A DNA stretch of 64,000 nt from Bradyrhizobium agreste (GTDB taxonomy: Bacteria > Pseudomonadota > Alphaproteobacteria > Rhizobiales > Xanthobacteraceae): the NCBI RefSeq assembly GCF_016031625.1, contig NZ_JACCHP010000004.1, forward strand, positions 124,001-188,000. The letters are read 5' to 3'. The translations under genes were made by a program, and so were the position numbers. Shown here piece after piece: positions 49,962 through 58,255 of this stretch (the first letter of the stretch is position 1; each line of letters begins with the position of its first letter). The notes below the pieces were generated by a model. The model saw only the letters and a list, made by a program, of their open reading frames with translations. It was not told where the DNA came from and did no database searches.

Positions 49962-50774
49962 ATGATGACACGGACAGTCGCCCTCGCAACGCTTGGTCTT
50001 GCAGCGCTTAGCCTCGCACTCGTTGCGATGGCGGCGGGCGCGCAGGACATGATGCGTGGCGTCGACCTCACCTCCCCCGCGATGGTCTCGGCTGAAATGA
50101 CGAGGCCGGAGGTCGAGGCCATGTTGGCCAAAGCGAGCCCAAAGCAGCCTGCCGATTTCACCGGCAAACGCCTGTCGGGTCTCGATCTCTCGGGGCTGGA
50201 CCTGTCCAACACGGTTCTCCGCGCCGCGCGGCTCAACAAGACAATACTTCGAGACGCGAGGCTGGACGGTGCGATCCTCGATCAGGCATGGCTGCTGGAT
50301 GCGGATCTTACCGGCGCAAGCCTGAAGGGCGCCTATCTGTTCGCCTCGCAAATGGCCCGCGCGCGTCTCGACGGCGCCAACCTGTCAGGAGCGCGCATCG
50401 CTGCCGACCTCACCGGCGCAAGCCTGGTCGGCGCCTCGATCGCGGACGCGCATCTTGGCGCCGATATGCGCAACCAGTCGATGGGGCTGATGCGCGCGGT
50501 GCTGAGATCCGCCAAGCTGGAACAGCTGAACGCGCGCAACGCCGATTTGTCGCGCGTCGACCTCGAATTCGCAGTCCTCAGGGGCGCCGATCTGAGCGGC
50601 GCATCACTGAAAAACGCCCAACTCGGCGGAGCCGATCTGACCGGCGCCATCGTCATCGACGCCGATTTCGACGGCGCCGATCTCGTCTCGGCGAAGCTGA
50701 TCGCACCCAACGGCCTTGACCGCGCCAAGAATTTCGACAAGGCAAAGAACCGCGATCGCCTGATCAAGGAATGA
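49962..50774 (+). CDS. Exported pentapeptide-repeat protein
   Basis: A 270-residue protein: signal (VALATLGLAALSLALVAMAA), a short spacer with TRPEVEAMLAK, then from about residue 65 to 250 a right-handed quadrilateral helix of A(D/N)LxG repeats (DFTGKRLSGLDLSGLDLSNT, ADLTGASLKGAYL, ANLSGARIAADLTGASLVGA). An insertion (GADMRNQSMGLMRAV) interrupts the solenoid near residue 168. Most pentapeptide proteins are cytoplasmic; a periplasmic one beside quinoprotein genes is unusual. Role unknown. Confidence 0.88.
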   Translation: MMTRTVALATLGLAALSLALVAMAAGAQDMMRGVDLTSPAMVSAEMTRPEVEAMLAKASPKQPADFTGKRLSGLDLSGLDLSNTVLRAARLNKTILRDARLDGAILDQAWLLDADLTGASLKGAYLFASQMARARLDGANLSGARIAADLTGASLVGASIADAHLGADMRNQSMGLMRAVLRSAKLEQLNARNADLSRVDLEFAVLRGADLSGASLKNAQLGGADLTGAIVIDADFDGADLVSAKLIAPNGLDRAKNFDKAKNRDRLIKE

Positions 50775-50799
50775 CGGCGCCCTTTGGGAGGACTGGCTG

Positions 50800-51147
50800 A
50801 TGCGTGGGGTTCTTGCTTTGATCGCGTTGTTGACGCTTGCCGGCGAAGCCGCCGCGCAGAGCAAGGGCAAGGGCATCCGGCTCTGGAACCTGACGACCGA
50901 GACAATTTCTGGCTTCCAGCTCTCACCCGCCGGCAAGACCGAGTGGGGCCCAAACCAAACCCTGAACGACAAGGATAAGGAGGTCGACCACGACGAGCGG
51001 CTGCGCATCATCGGCGTCGAGCCCGGCCGTTACGATGCCAGGGTGAGCTATCCCAATGGACGGCACTGCATCGTCCGCGATATCGAAATCAAGGCGGATG
51101 TGGTGTTCTCGATTGCCGACAAGGATCTGAAGGACTGCACCAAGTAG
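50800..51147 (+). CDS. Small periplasmic protein, unknown
   Basis: A 115-residue protein with signal MRGVLALIALLTLAGEAAAQ and a beta-rich mature part (IRLWNLTTETISGFQLSPAG, GRYDARVSYPNGRHCIVRDI). Two cysteines (RHCIV, KDCTK) may form a disulfide. It is 25 nt after the pentapeptide gene, likely the same transcript (GGGAGG upstream). I know the pattern from Bradyrhizobium as a hypothetical protein only. Confidence 0.72.
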   Translation: MRGVLALIALLTLAGEAAAQSKGKGIRLWNLTTETISGFQLSPAGKTEWGPNQTLNDKDKEVDHDERLRIIGVEPGRYDARVSYPNGRHCIVRDIEIKADVVFSIADKDLKDCTK

Positions 51148-51165
51148 CAGTTCGATTCTTGCAGC

Positions 51166-51375
51166 TCACGCCTTGTTGTTCGGGTGCGGATATTCGCAGC
51201 GCCACCGCACCGCCTGCCACTTCGGATGCTCGCCGACCCATTGCGCGATATAGGGCGGCGCCGCCATCACGCATTGGCGGGGCGACCCGAAATAGTTGAA
51301 CACCAGATGCTGCTCCTCGCAGGTCGCAGGCGAGAGCACCGCACAAACAGTCACCACCAGGTCAATCGGGTTCAT
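51166..51375 (-). CDS. Small hypothetical protein (69 aa)
   Basis: The product begins MNPIDLVVTVCAVLSPATCE and continues EQHLVFNYFGSPRQCVMAAP to CEYPHPNNKA, with four cysteines (CAV, TCE, QCV, RCE). The first segment is mildly hydrophobic. AAGGA lies upstream of the ATG. Similar short proteins with an ATCEEQHL-type core are widespread in Bradyrhizobium and Rhodopseudomonas; function unknown. It is convergent with the previous gene. Confidence 0.65.
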   Translation of the reverse strand: MNPIDLVVTVCAVLSPATCEEQHLVFNYFGSPRQCVMAAPPYIAQWVGEHPKWQAVRWRCEYPHPNNKA

Positions 51376-51490
51376 GCCGGGATCCTTACGCGAGGGGCCG
51401 ATGGACAGATTAGCACACGGAACTACGCTTCAAGGAGGGCGAAGTTTCAAAGCGCCGAAGCCTCGTCATGGCCGGCTTGTAACTTCCGCG

Positions 51491-52360
51491 CTAGAAGTTC
51501 ACGCCAAACACCAATCGCGCCTGATGCCGCTCGAAATTGACGAGGTCGAGATTGCCGCCTGAGCCGGCCGGGCGCCCCCAGGCCTGCATGCTCCAGGTCA
51601 TGGTGAGCCGGGAGCGCTCGGAGAGCTGAAAGTAGGCGGTCGGGCCGACAAACAGGGCCTGGCCTGAGAACTCGCCAAGGCCGATGCCCTCATATTGCCG
51701 GAAGTAGCGTATCTCGCCGCCGAGCAGCACATTGGGCCGCACCCGCACCAGGCCGGCAAACGCGGCCCCGATCGTCGAGCTTTTCTCGGAAGCGCCTCCA
51801 ATCTCGAAGCGCGCCCATTCCGGCTGGTAGATCAGGTTGAGGGCGCCGATGGCGAAGTTCGGGATGAGTTCGCGGTCGAAGGCGAGCGTCAATTCGGTGC
51901 CGTACATTCGCCCTTTCGCGCCGCTGGTCTCGTCGATGCGGTCGCCGTGGAGCTCGGCCGCAATCGTGAGGCCGAATGGTGCGCGCTCGCGGTCGAGCAG
52001 CCGATAGCGCAGGTCGAGCGAGACGCCCTGGAAGTTGAACTGGCGGCGGTCATCGAAATCAGGGACGCCGGTGATGTCGTGCAAGCTGGCGCTGCCGCCG
52101 ACCTCGATACGAAAATTCGGCAGCGGCACCACCTCGATCTCGGCCTCGTGCGCGAGGGCGCGATAGGCGACCCCGCCTTTGCCGAAGCGCCCCGTCGTCT
52201 GGCTCTGGAATTCGCGCTCGCCGACATTGCCGACGTCGGTGCCGATCATGAAGCCGAAGATGTGCTCGGTATCGAAGCCTGCCTCGGCGCTGGTTCGTGC
52301 CGGCGCCAGCACGATCGCGCACACAATCACCGTCCAGAACTTGCAGGCTCTGCCGCCCAT
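51491..52360 (-). CDS. Outer-membrane beta-barrel-like exported protein
   Basis: A product of about 289 residues with a signal (FWTVIVCAIVLAPARTSAEA) and alternating-residue strands ending in the aromatic LVFGVNF, the usual C-terminal barrel signal. Segments such as VSLDLRYRLLDRERAPFGLT and GLVRVRPNVLLGGEIRYFRQ look like neighbouring strands with tight turns. The family is not identified. ATG 52360 follows GGGGCACGGG. Its location next to pqqA and lanM suggests a possible outer-membrane role in the same physiology, by inference only. Confidence 0.72.
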   Translation of the reverse strand: MGGRACKFWTVIVCAIVLAPARTSAEAGFDTEHIFGFMIGTDVGNVGEREFQSQTTGRFGKGGVAYRALAHEAEIEVVPLPNFRIEVGGSASLHDITGVPDFDDRRQFNFQGVSLDLRYRLLDRERAPFGLTIAAELHGDRIDETSGAKGRMYGTELTLAFDRELIPNFAIGALNLIYQPEWARFEIGGASEKSSTIGAAFAGLVRVRPNVLLGGEIRYFRQYEGIGLGEFSGQALFVGPTAYFQLSERSRLTMTWSMQAWGRPAGSGGNLDLVNFERHQARLVFGVNF

Positions 52361-52588
52361 CCCGTGCCCCAAAGGCGCGCGCCGCTATGATGCGGCAGCA
52401 GCGCTGACCGGGCGCCAGCGTAACACACTGCCGCAGAGCCCGGTCGAGATTTTGCGGGGGAGAGAATTGAAGCCCCTCCACGCGCGGCTTTCGCGCCGAT
52501 CCGCAAAGCATGGAGCACGGCGAGGCAGGCCCGATACTGCCACGGCTCCGACGGCGTCCGCCATCGAAGCCGCAGCAGCTCGTCGGTC

Positions 52589-52669
52589 TTACTTGCGCGA
52601 AGCGCAGGCGTACATGTTGATTTCCATGCCGACCGGCACTTCCACGATCTTCGGAGCTTTCCAAGCCAT
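52589..52669 (-). CDS. pqqA: PqqA, precursor peptide of the cofactor PQQ
   Basis: A 26-residue ORF, MAWKAPKIVEVPVGMEINMY then ACASRK. The Glu16 and Tyr20 that are cross-linked and excised to make pyrroloquinoline quinone are at the required spacing (E-I-N-M-Y). GGGAG lies 7 nt before the ATG. No pqqB-E genes follow within the window, so this is a lone precursor gene next to lanM and PQQ dehydrogenases. The short length means ordinary gene finders may miss it. Confidence 0.92.
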   Translation of the reverse strand: MAWKAPKIVEVPVGMEINMYACASRK

Positions 52670-52887
52670 TCGGGTCTCCCAAGGTATTGTGCGCGACATC
52701 GCGCGGCGAAAAACCTAGGGCTGCGTCAAGTGCAGTTCAAGCTTCGATTCGTCCGCCGAGCGCGTCTATGCCGATTCTTCGCGGTCGCATTTCCCTCTCG
52801 GACAAAGCAGGTTCCCTCTTGGTCAAGCGCGACCGGCGAGACATTGCCTTGTGCAATGCACAGCGCGTCAAATCGACAAGAGTGTCG

Positions 52888-53217
52888 TCAGCAGCCCTTG
52901 TCGGCCATTTCGGCGCTCGGCTTGGCGCCTTCGGCACGCTGAGCCGCCGTCGGCTCGCTCTGCATTTGCCGCTGCGCATCCTCGGACGATGCCGGCGATT
53001 CACCGCTGGCACGATTCATCGTGCTGGTCGGCGGATGCTGGCTGGTATCGCTCGCCGAGCCGGACGCATGCGATTGCGCGGAGCCGACGGTCACCGGACC
53101 AGAACCGGCATCCTTGTCGGTGCTGGCGCTGCCGGTGTTGCACGGACCGGCGACCGCAATCCCGGCGCTCAGCGTCAGGATTGCGCAGGCAGCGAGAACG
53201 GAACGCTTCGTGTTCAT
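52888..53217 (-). CDS. Exported Ser/Gln/Glu-rich protein, unknown
   Basis: A 109-residue protein: signal MNTKRSVLAACAILTLSAGI, then CNTGSASTDKDAGSGPVTVG and a low-complexity, probably disordered region ending in EMADKGC. There are two mature cysteines (GPCNT, DKGC). AAGGAGATTCAG precedes the ATG. It lies between pqqA and lanM on the same strand. A disordered periplasmic protein; no family recognised. Confidence 0.7.
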   Translation of the reverse strand: MNTKRSVLAACAILTLSAGIAVAGPCNTGSASTDKDAGSGPVTVGSAQSHASGSASDTSQHPPTSTMNRASGESPASSEDAQRQMQSEPTAAQRAEGAKPSAEMADKGC

Positions 53218-53359
53218 CTGAATCTCCTTTTCTCCCGCCGCGCAGCCCCAGCGCCGGCAGGACATGCGGAGAAACAGACCCAGCAGCCCGATGTTCCCAA
53301 GAGTCAGACGGGAATGGTCGCAAACGTTGCGCCTGTCAATGTCCGTTCCATCGCGGCGC

Positions 53360-53752
53360 TCAGCGGAGCAATCGCACGAGTGCGCGACCGGCGCGCGAGT
53401 TCAGCTCCTTCGCATCCAGCGTTCCGTCCTTGTCGGGATTGGCTGCGTTGAAACGCTGCTCGACCACCGCCAGATATTCGTCGAGGGTGAGGGTCCCGTC
53501 GCGGTCTGGGTCGGCGGCGGCGAGTTCTTTCGCGGTCAACCGCCCACGCAATTCGCGCGCATCGAGCGTGCCGTCGTGATCGGGATCGAGCTTTGCGAAC
53601 GCGGCCGCGGCAGCCTTCTTTACCTCGGCGAGATCGAGCGTGCCGTCGTTGTCGGTGTCGAACAACTTGACCGCATTGCCGGAGGCCGACCACGCCGGAC
53701 CGGCCGAAAGTGCAATCACAAGTGCAAGGGCAAATGAGCGAGCCGAAATCAT
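53360..53752 (-). CDS. lanM: Lanmodulin, periplasmic lanthanide-binding EF-hand protein
   Basis: A 130-residue protein with signal MISARSFALALVIALSAGPA (cleavage near WSA). It has four EF-hand loops: DTDNDGTLDLAE (32-43), DPDHDGTLDARE (56-67), DPDRDGTLTLDE (81-92) and NPDKDGTLDAKE (105-116). Proline at loop position 2 and only 12-13 residues between hands are the marks of lanmodulin rather than calmodulin; the end AGRALVRLLR also follows the Methylorubrum protein. Loop 1 has Thr instead of Pro, and loop 3 has Thr at position 9. GGGAGG precedes the ATG. It is divergent from a lanthanide-type alcohol dehydrogenase gene. Confidence 0.88.
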   Translation of the reverse strand: MISARSFALALVIALSAGPAWSASGNAVKLFDTDNDGTLDLAEVKKAAAAAFAKLDPDHDGTLDARELRGRLTAKELAAADPDRDGTLTLDEYLAVVEQRFNAANPDKDGTLDAKELNSRAGRALVRLLR

Positions 53753-53825
53753 CGAGACCTCCCTGACGTAGAGCCCCGGTTCGAGTGGGGCAGAGCCGAC
53801 ATAAATCCACAAGCGGCCCTCGGTT

Positions 53826-53839
53826 CAAGTCCGGACTTG
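53826..53839. promoter_or_regulatory. 14-bp perfect palindrome in the lanM / alcohol dehydrogenase promoter region
   Basis: CAAGTCCGGACTTG sits in the 318-bp divergent region 53753-54070. TGCAACTTG (53838-53846) and its inverse CAAGTTGCA (53925-53933) form a second, spaced dyad. These are candidate operators; the regulator is unknown. The rest of the region has no gene. Confidence 0.45.
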
Positions 53840-54070
53840 CAACTTGCGCGCGCCACAACCGGTGGAAATGCATTGACCCGCTCCCGATAGTCTTCGCGTC
53901 GCGGAATTTCTCAGCGTCTCCGCACAAGTTGCAGTTGCTTTGTCAGGTTTCCGTCAGGTGACCGCCGACGATATCGGCACGGCAGTTAGGACTTTCGTAT
54001 TGACGCGTTTTGGTTTCCGACGGAGTGTTGCAGCCGCAGCGTCAAGAGGCGCGCATATTGGGAGGAACGG

Positions 54071-55735
54071 ATGAAACGCTTTGCGATGGCCGCGAGCCTC
54101 GTCTTGCTTGCGTCAACCTGTGCAAATGCACAAACCACCGAACAGCTGGTCAAGGGTGCGACCGACACATCGAACGTCCTCAATTACGGGATGGGCTACA
54201 ATCTGCAGCGCTTCTCGACGCTGAACCAGATCAACAAGGACACCGTCAAGAACCTCGTCCCAGTCTGGAACTATTCATTCAACGACGATCGCAGCGAGGA
54301 ATCGCAGCCGCTGGTGTACCAGGGCGTGATCTACGTGACCTCGCACAACGCCACCATGGCGGTCGACGCCAAGACCGGCAAGCAGATCTGGAAGGCCAAG
54401 GTCGAGTACCCCGCCGAGACCCCGCGCATCGTCTGCTGCGGCATCATCAACCGCGGCGCAGCGCTCTATGAGGGCAAGGTGTTCCGCACCACGCTCGACG
54501 CGCACGTGATCGCGCTCGACGCCAAGAACGGCAAGGAGCTGTGGCGGCAGAAGGCGGCTGACATCAAGGAAGGCTATTCTATGACGGTGGCCCCGCTCGT
54601 TGCCGACGGCGTCGTCATCACCGGCATCTCCGGGGCCGAATTCGGCACAAGGGGCTTCATCGACGGCTGGGATCCGGCAACGGGCAAGCACCTCTGGCGA
54701 ACCCACTCGATTCCCTCGCCGGATGAGCCCGGCGGCGACAGCTGGAAGGGTGACACCTGGAAGCTCGGCGGCGGCTCGACCTGGATCACGGGTTCTTATG
54801 ACGCCGAGCTGAACACGGTGTATTGGGGCATCGGCAATCCCGGCCCATTCAACTCGGCGGTGCGCCCCGGCGACAATCTCTACACCTGCTCCGTGCTGGC
54901 GATGGATCCCAAGACCGGCAAGATCAAGTGGCACTACCAATTCTCGCCGAACAATCCGTTCGACTACGACGCCGTGGCCGAGATGGTGCTCGCCGACGTG
55001 AACGTCGAGGGCAAGCCGACCAAGGCGCTGATGAATGCCAACCGCAACGGCTTCTTCTACGTGCTCGACCGTACCAACGGGAAGCTGCTCGCGGCCAATC
55101 CTTACGTCAAGGTGAATTGGGCGACCGGCATCGACATGAAGACCGGACGGCCGATCGAGACCGACATTTCCAGGGACGCGCGCGAGGGCAAGAAGGTGAC
55201 GGTCTATCCGTCGATCCTCGGCGGCAAGAACTGGGAGCCGATGTCGTTCAACCCGCAGACCGGCCTCGCCTATGCCAACACGCTCAATTTCGGCGGCAAG
55301 TACAAGGCGGAGCCCGTCACCTTCAAGCAGGGTGAATGGTATCTCGGCATGGACCTGACCGATCCCTGGCAGTTCGACGATGGTCCGCGCGGGTACCTCA
55401 AGGCCATCGACCCCATGACCGGCAAGGCCAAGTGGGAGGCGCCGAGCGACATTCCGCGCTTCTCGGGCGTGCTGTCGACGGCCGGCGGCGTCGTGTTCTC
55501 GGGTCAGCTGACCGGCGAATTCGAGGCCTTCGACGCCGACACCGGCAAGAAGCTCTGGCAGTTCCAGACCGGGTCCGGCATCGAGGGTCAGCCGGTGACC
55601 TGGCAGCAGGACGGCGTGCAATACGTCGCGGTGACGAGCGGCTATGGCGGCGTCTACTCGTTGTTCTCCGGCGACGAGCGGCTTGCCAGCGTGCCGCCCG
55701 GCGGCTCGCTGTGGGTCTTTGCGGTCAAGCAGTAA
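54071..55735 (+). CDS. PQQ-dependent alcohol dehydrogenase, lanthanide type (PedH/ExaF-like)
   Basis: A 554-residue periplasmic quinoprotein with signal MKRFAMAASLVLLASTCANA and an eight-bladed propeller of W-motifs (GKQIWKAK, GKELWRQK, GKIKWHYQ, GKKLWQFQ). The adjacent-cysteine disulfide is at Cys122-Cys123 (IVCCGI). Metal ligands by family alignment are Glu190, Asn256 and Asp298. Asp300 (DYD) marks lanthanide rather than calcium use. It is shorter than XoxF and is paired with its own cytochrome c. Ethanol or other alcohols are likely substrates. GGGAGGAACGG precedes the ATG. Confidence 0.92.
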   Translation: MKRFAMAASLVLLASTCANAQTTEQLVKGATDTSNVLNYGMGYNLQRFSTLNQINKDTVKNLVPVWNYSFNDDRSEESQPLVYQGVIYVTSHNATMAVDAKTGKQIWKAKVEYPAETPRIVCCGIINRGAALYEGKVFRTTLDAHVIALDAKNGKELWRQKAADIKEGYSMTVAPLVADGVVITGISGAEFGTRGFIDGWDPATGKHLWRTHSIPSPDEPGGDSWKGDTWKLGGGSTWITGSYDAELNTVYWGIGNPGPFNSAVRPGDNLYTCSVLAMDPKTGKIKWHYQFSPNNPFDYDAVAEMVLADVNVEGKPTKALMNANRNGFFYVLDRTNGKLLAANPYVKVNWATGIDMKTGRPIETDISRDAREGKKVTVYPSILGGKNWEPMSFNPQTGLAYANTLNFGGKYKAEPVTFKQGEWYLGMDLTDPWQFDDGPRGYLKAIDPMTGKAKWEAPSDIPRFSGVLSTAGGVVFSGQLTGEFEAFDADTGKKLWQFQTGSGIEGQPVTWQQDGVQYVAVTSGYGGVYSLFSGDERLASVPPGGSLWVFAVKQ

Positions 55736-55745
55736 CCGCGGCACG

Positions 55746-56102
55746 ATGCTGAGAGACGTATCACACGGGACGGTGGCGACCATCGCCACCGTCGCGGTGC
55801 TGACGGTCGCGCTTGCGGCGACCGGTCGCGCCGCGGATGATGCAAACGGCAATCCCTTGCAGGCGCAGATCGACCACGGCAAGTCGACCTATGCCGAGAA
55901 ATGCTCACACTGCCACGGTCCCAACCTGATGAACTCCGGCACCATCACGCCGGACCTGCGCGTCTTCCCCGACGACAAGACGCGCTTCGTCACCACGGTC
56001 AAGAACGGCAAGAACAATAAGATGCCGCCCTGGGGCGACATTCTCAGCGACGACGAGATCGGAAACCTCTGGGCCTTCGTCTCCAGCCGGAGAAAGCCAT
56101 GA
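55746..56102 (+). CDS. Periplasmic cytochrome c, electron acceptor of the alcohol dehydrogenase
   Basis: A 118-residue monohaem cytochrome. The signal (TIATVAVLTVALAATGRAA) is followed by the haem site CSHCH (Cys53, Cys56, His57) and the probable axial Met93 in KMPPWG. It lies 10 nt after the dehydrogenase stop and overlaps the next gene by ATGA. This gene order, quinoprotein, cytochrome, binding protein, is that of exa/xox-type operons. It probably takes electrons from PQQH2. Confidence 0.88.
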   Translation: MLRDVSHGTVATIATVAVLTVALAATGRAADDANGNPLQAQIDHGKSTYAEKCSHCHGPNLMNSGTITPDLRVFPDDKTRFVTTVKNGKNNKMPPWGDILSDDEIGNLWAFVSSRRKP

Positions 56103-57028
56103 GGGGTCGGTGCGTTGCCTGGAGCGTTGCGGCCGTTCTGTCCGCGAAGGCGTCGGTCGCTCTCGCGGCCGACGATCCCCTGAAGGTCTGTCTCGACGAG
56201 GACCGGCCGCCGCTCTCGGTGCATCACCGCGGCAAGCCGGATGCCGGCTTCGACGTGCTGCTGGCACGGGCGATCGCCGAGCGGCTCGGACGGCCGCTCA
56301 AGATCCAATGGTTCGAGAGCAGGCTGGACGAGGATTCGAGCCCGCAGCTCGAGGCCAACGCGCTGCTCTCGGACGGGCGCTGCTCGCTGGTCGGCAGCTA
56401 CGCGCTGACGCAGGATTCGCTCGTCGCACCCGGGATGAAGACGGCGCGCTTGCCCGATTTCGCCGGAGCCACGCGCGACGATCGGCGGCGCCGCGTGCCG
56501 CTCGGCGTGCTCGCGCCGAGCCAGCCCTACATCTATTCGCCCATGACGGTGGTGCTGGGGCCAAAGGCCCGCGGCCGCAAGGTCGGCGACATCGGCGATC
56601 TCGCCGGCCTTCGTCTCGCCATCGAAAGCGGATCGCTCGGCGACGCCATCCTGATGAGCTTCGACAGGGGGCGCCTGATCGACAACATCACCCACCTCGT
56701 CCCCCGCCGCGACGACCTCCTCGGTGCGCTCGAGCGCGGCGACCATGACGCGACGCTGATCGATCTTGCCCGCTTCGACGCCTATCGCGCCGCGCACCCG
56801 GACACGGCGATCACGGCGTCCGGCTACTATTACCCGATCGGAGCCAATCGCGGCTATGTCGGGCTCGCCAGCGATGGCGCGCTGATTGAGGCCGTCAACA
56901 AGGCGCTGGCGGAGCTCACGACTTCGGGCAAGATCGCCGAATTCGGCAAGCAGGCCGACCTCACCTATCTGCCGCCGCGCGAGCCCGCGATCCTCGGCGA
57001 TGTCTGGACGAAGATCATCCAGCGGTGA
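56099..57028 (+). CDS. Quinoprotein-linked periplasmic binding protein (MxaJ/XoxJ-like)
   Basis: A 309-residue solute-binding-3 protein with a signal (VAAVLSAKASVALAAD) and LKVCLDEDRPPLSVHHRGKP, GFDVLLARAIAERLGRPLKI, VGDIGDLAGLRLAIESGSLG and TLIDLARFDAY segments. It overlaps the cytochrome stop. By position it is the J-type accessory subunit for the alcohol dehydrogenase, distinct from the XoxJ-like gene at 44022. Sequence identity between the two is visibly low. Confidence 0.82.
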   Translation: MRGRCVAWSVAAVLSAKASVALAADDPLKVCLDEDRPPLSVHHRGKPDAGFDVLLARAIAERLGRPLKIQWFESRLDEDSSPQLEANALLSDGRCSLVGSYALTQDSLVAPGMKTARLPDFAGATRDDRRRRVPLGVLAPSQPYIYSPMTVVLGPKARGRKVGDIGDLAGLRLAIESGSLGDAILMSFDRGRLIDNITHLVPRRDDLLGALERGDHDATLIDLARFDAYRAAHPDTAITASGYYYPIGANRGYVGLASDGALIEAVNKALAELTTSGKIAEFGKQADLTYLPPREPAILGDVWTKIIQR

Positions 57029-57139
57029 GGCTCTCACGGCCCGGACGCAGGGCGAGCCAATGCGCCAATCTGTCTCGCCTGCGACACATGGCAGCGACGG
57101 CCTGATGCAGTAGCTTCGGCAAAAATCAGGGAGAGAATC

Positions 57140-58130
57140 ATGTCCGCCAAGCTCGATCGCCGCCATTTCATCGCCGCCGGTACCACCGCACTGGCGATGC
57201 CGTTCCTCGCGCGCAGCGCATCGGCGCAAAGCAGCTGGCCGGCGCGGCAGATTCGCATGATCTGCAGCTATCCCGCCGGAGGCCAGACCGACCTGCTCGC
57301 GCGCGCCTATGGCGAGTTCATCTCCAAGCAGGTCGGCAAGACCGTCGTCATCGAGAACAAGCCCGGCGCCTCCGGTGCGATCGGCACGGCGGAAGTCGCC
57401 CGCGCCGAGCCCGACGGCCACACCATCCTGTGCTCGATCTCGACCACTTACATCATGAACCGTGTGGTGATGAAGAATCCCGGCTACGACATGGACAAGG
57501 ATCTGACGCTCGTCAGCGTCATTCCCGGCGCCGGCCTGTTGCTGGTCGCGAACCCGAAAACCGGGGTCAAGACGCTGGAGGATTTCGTCGCCTTCGCGCG
57601 CAAGAGCGGCAAGGTGAACTTCGGCACCTACAGCGCGGGCTCGGCCCCGCACATGACCATCAACGAGCTCAACAAGCAGTACGGCCTCACCATCGAGCCG
57701 GTGCACTATCGCGGCGAGGCGCCGATGTGGACGGGAATGCTGGAAGGCACCCTCGATGCCGCGATGGGCAGCTACACGGCCGCGCAGTCGGTCCTGCAAA
57801 GCGATCGTGGCACGGTGTTCGCCGTGCATTCGAAGAAGGTCGATGCGATCCCGAACATCAAGACGCTGCCCGAACAGGGCGCGACGTCGAAATTCTTCAC
57901 CGTGAGCGGGTTCACCGGCTGGGCTGTCCCGAAGGCGACGCCGCAGCCGGTGGTCGACCGCATCGCCGAGCTCTGCGTTGCCGCCAAACGGCGACCCCAA
58001 GGTGAAGGAGGTTCTCGCGACCTTCGTGCTCGAACCCGCACTCGGCTTCAAGGACACCAATGCGCTGTACCAGCGCGAGCTGCCGATCTGGATCGAGAGC
58101 GCGCAGGCGCTCGGCCTCGAGCCGGCCTGA
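57140..58130 (+). pseudogene. TctC/Bug-family binding protein gene with a +1 frameshift
   Basis: Encodes a Tat-type signal (DRRHFIAAGTTALAMPFLAR), the Bug core SSWPARQIRMICSYPAGGQT, VIENKPGASGAIGTAEVARA and GTYSAGSAPHMTINEL. At the A-run 57986-57988 the frame breaks. Removing one A restores GDPKVKEVLATFVLEPALGF and the normal end ESAQALGLEPA with a stop at 58128-58130. In the unrepaired frame translation runs on to 58681 through the next gene. It may be a base-call error, or an inactivated gene. GGGAGAGAATC precedes the ATG. Confidence 0.8.
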
Positions 58131-58255
58131 ATCTGGAGCCATGGCCAGCAACCCGGCTGCTCCCGCCCCTCCCCGGAGTCCGACCAAAGCCTTGTGTCGG
58201 ACGCGCATTTTCCCGCTATGATTGCGCGCCTGTGCGGACAAGGAGGGCCGATCGC

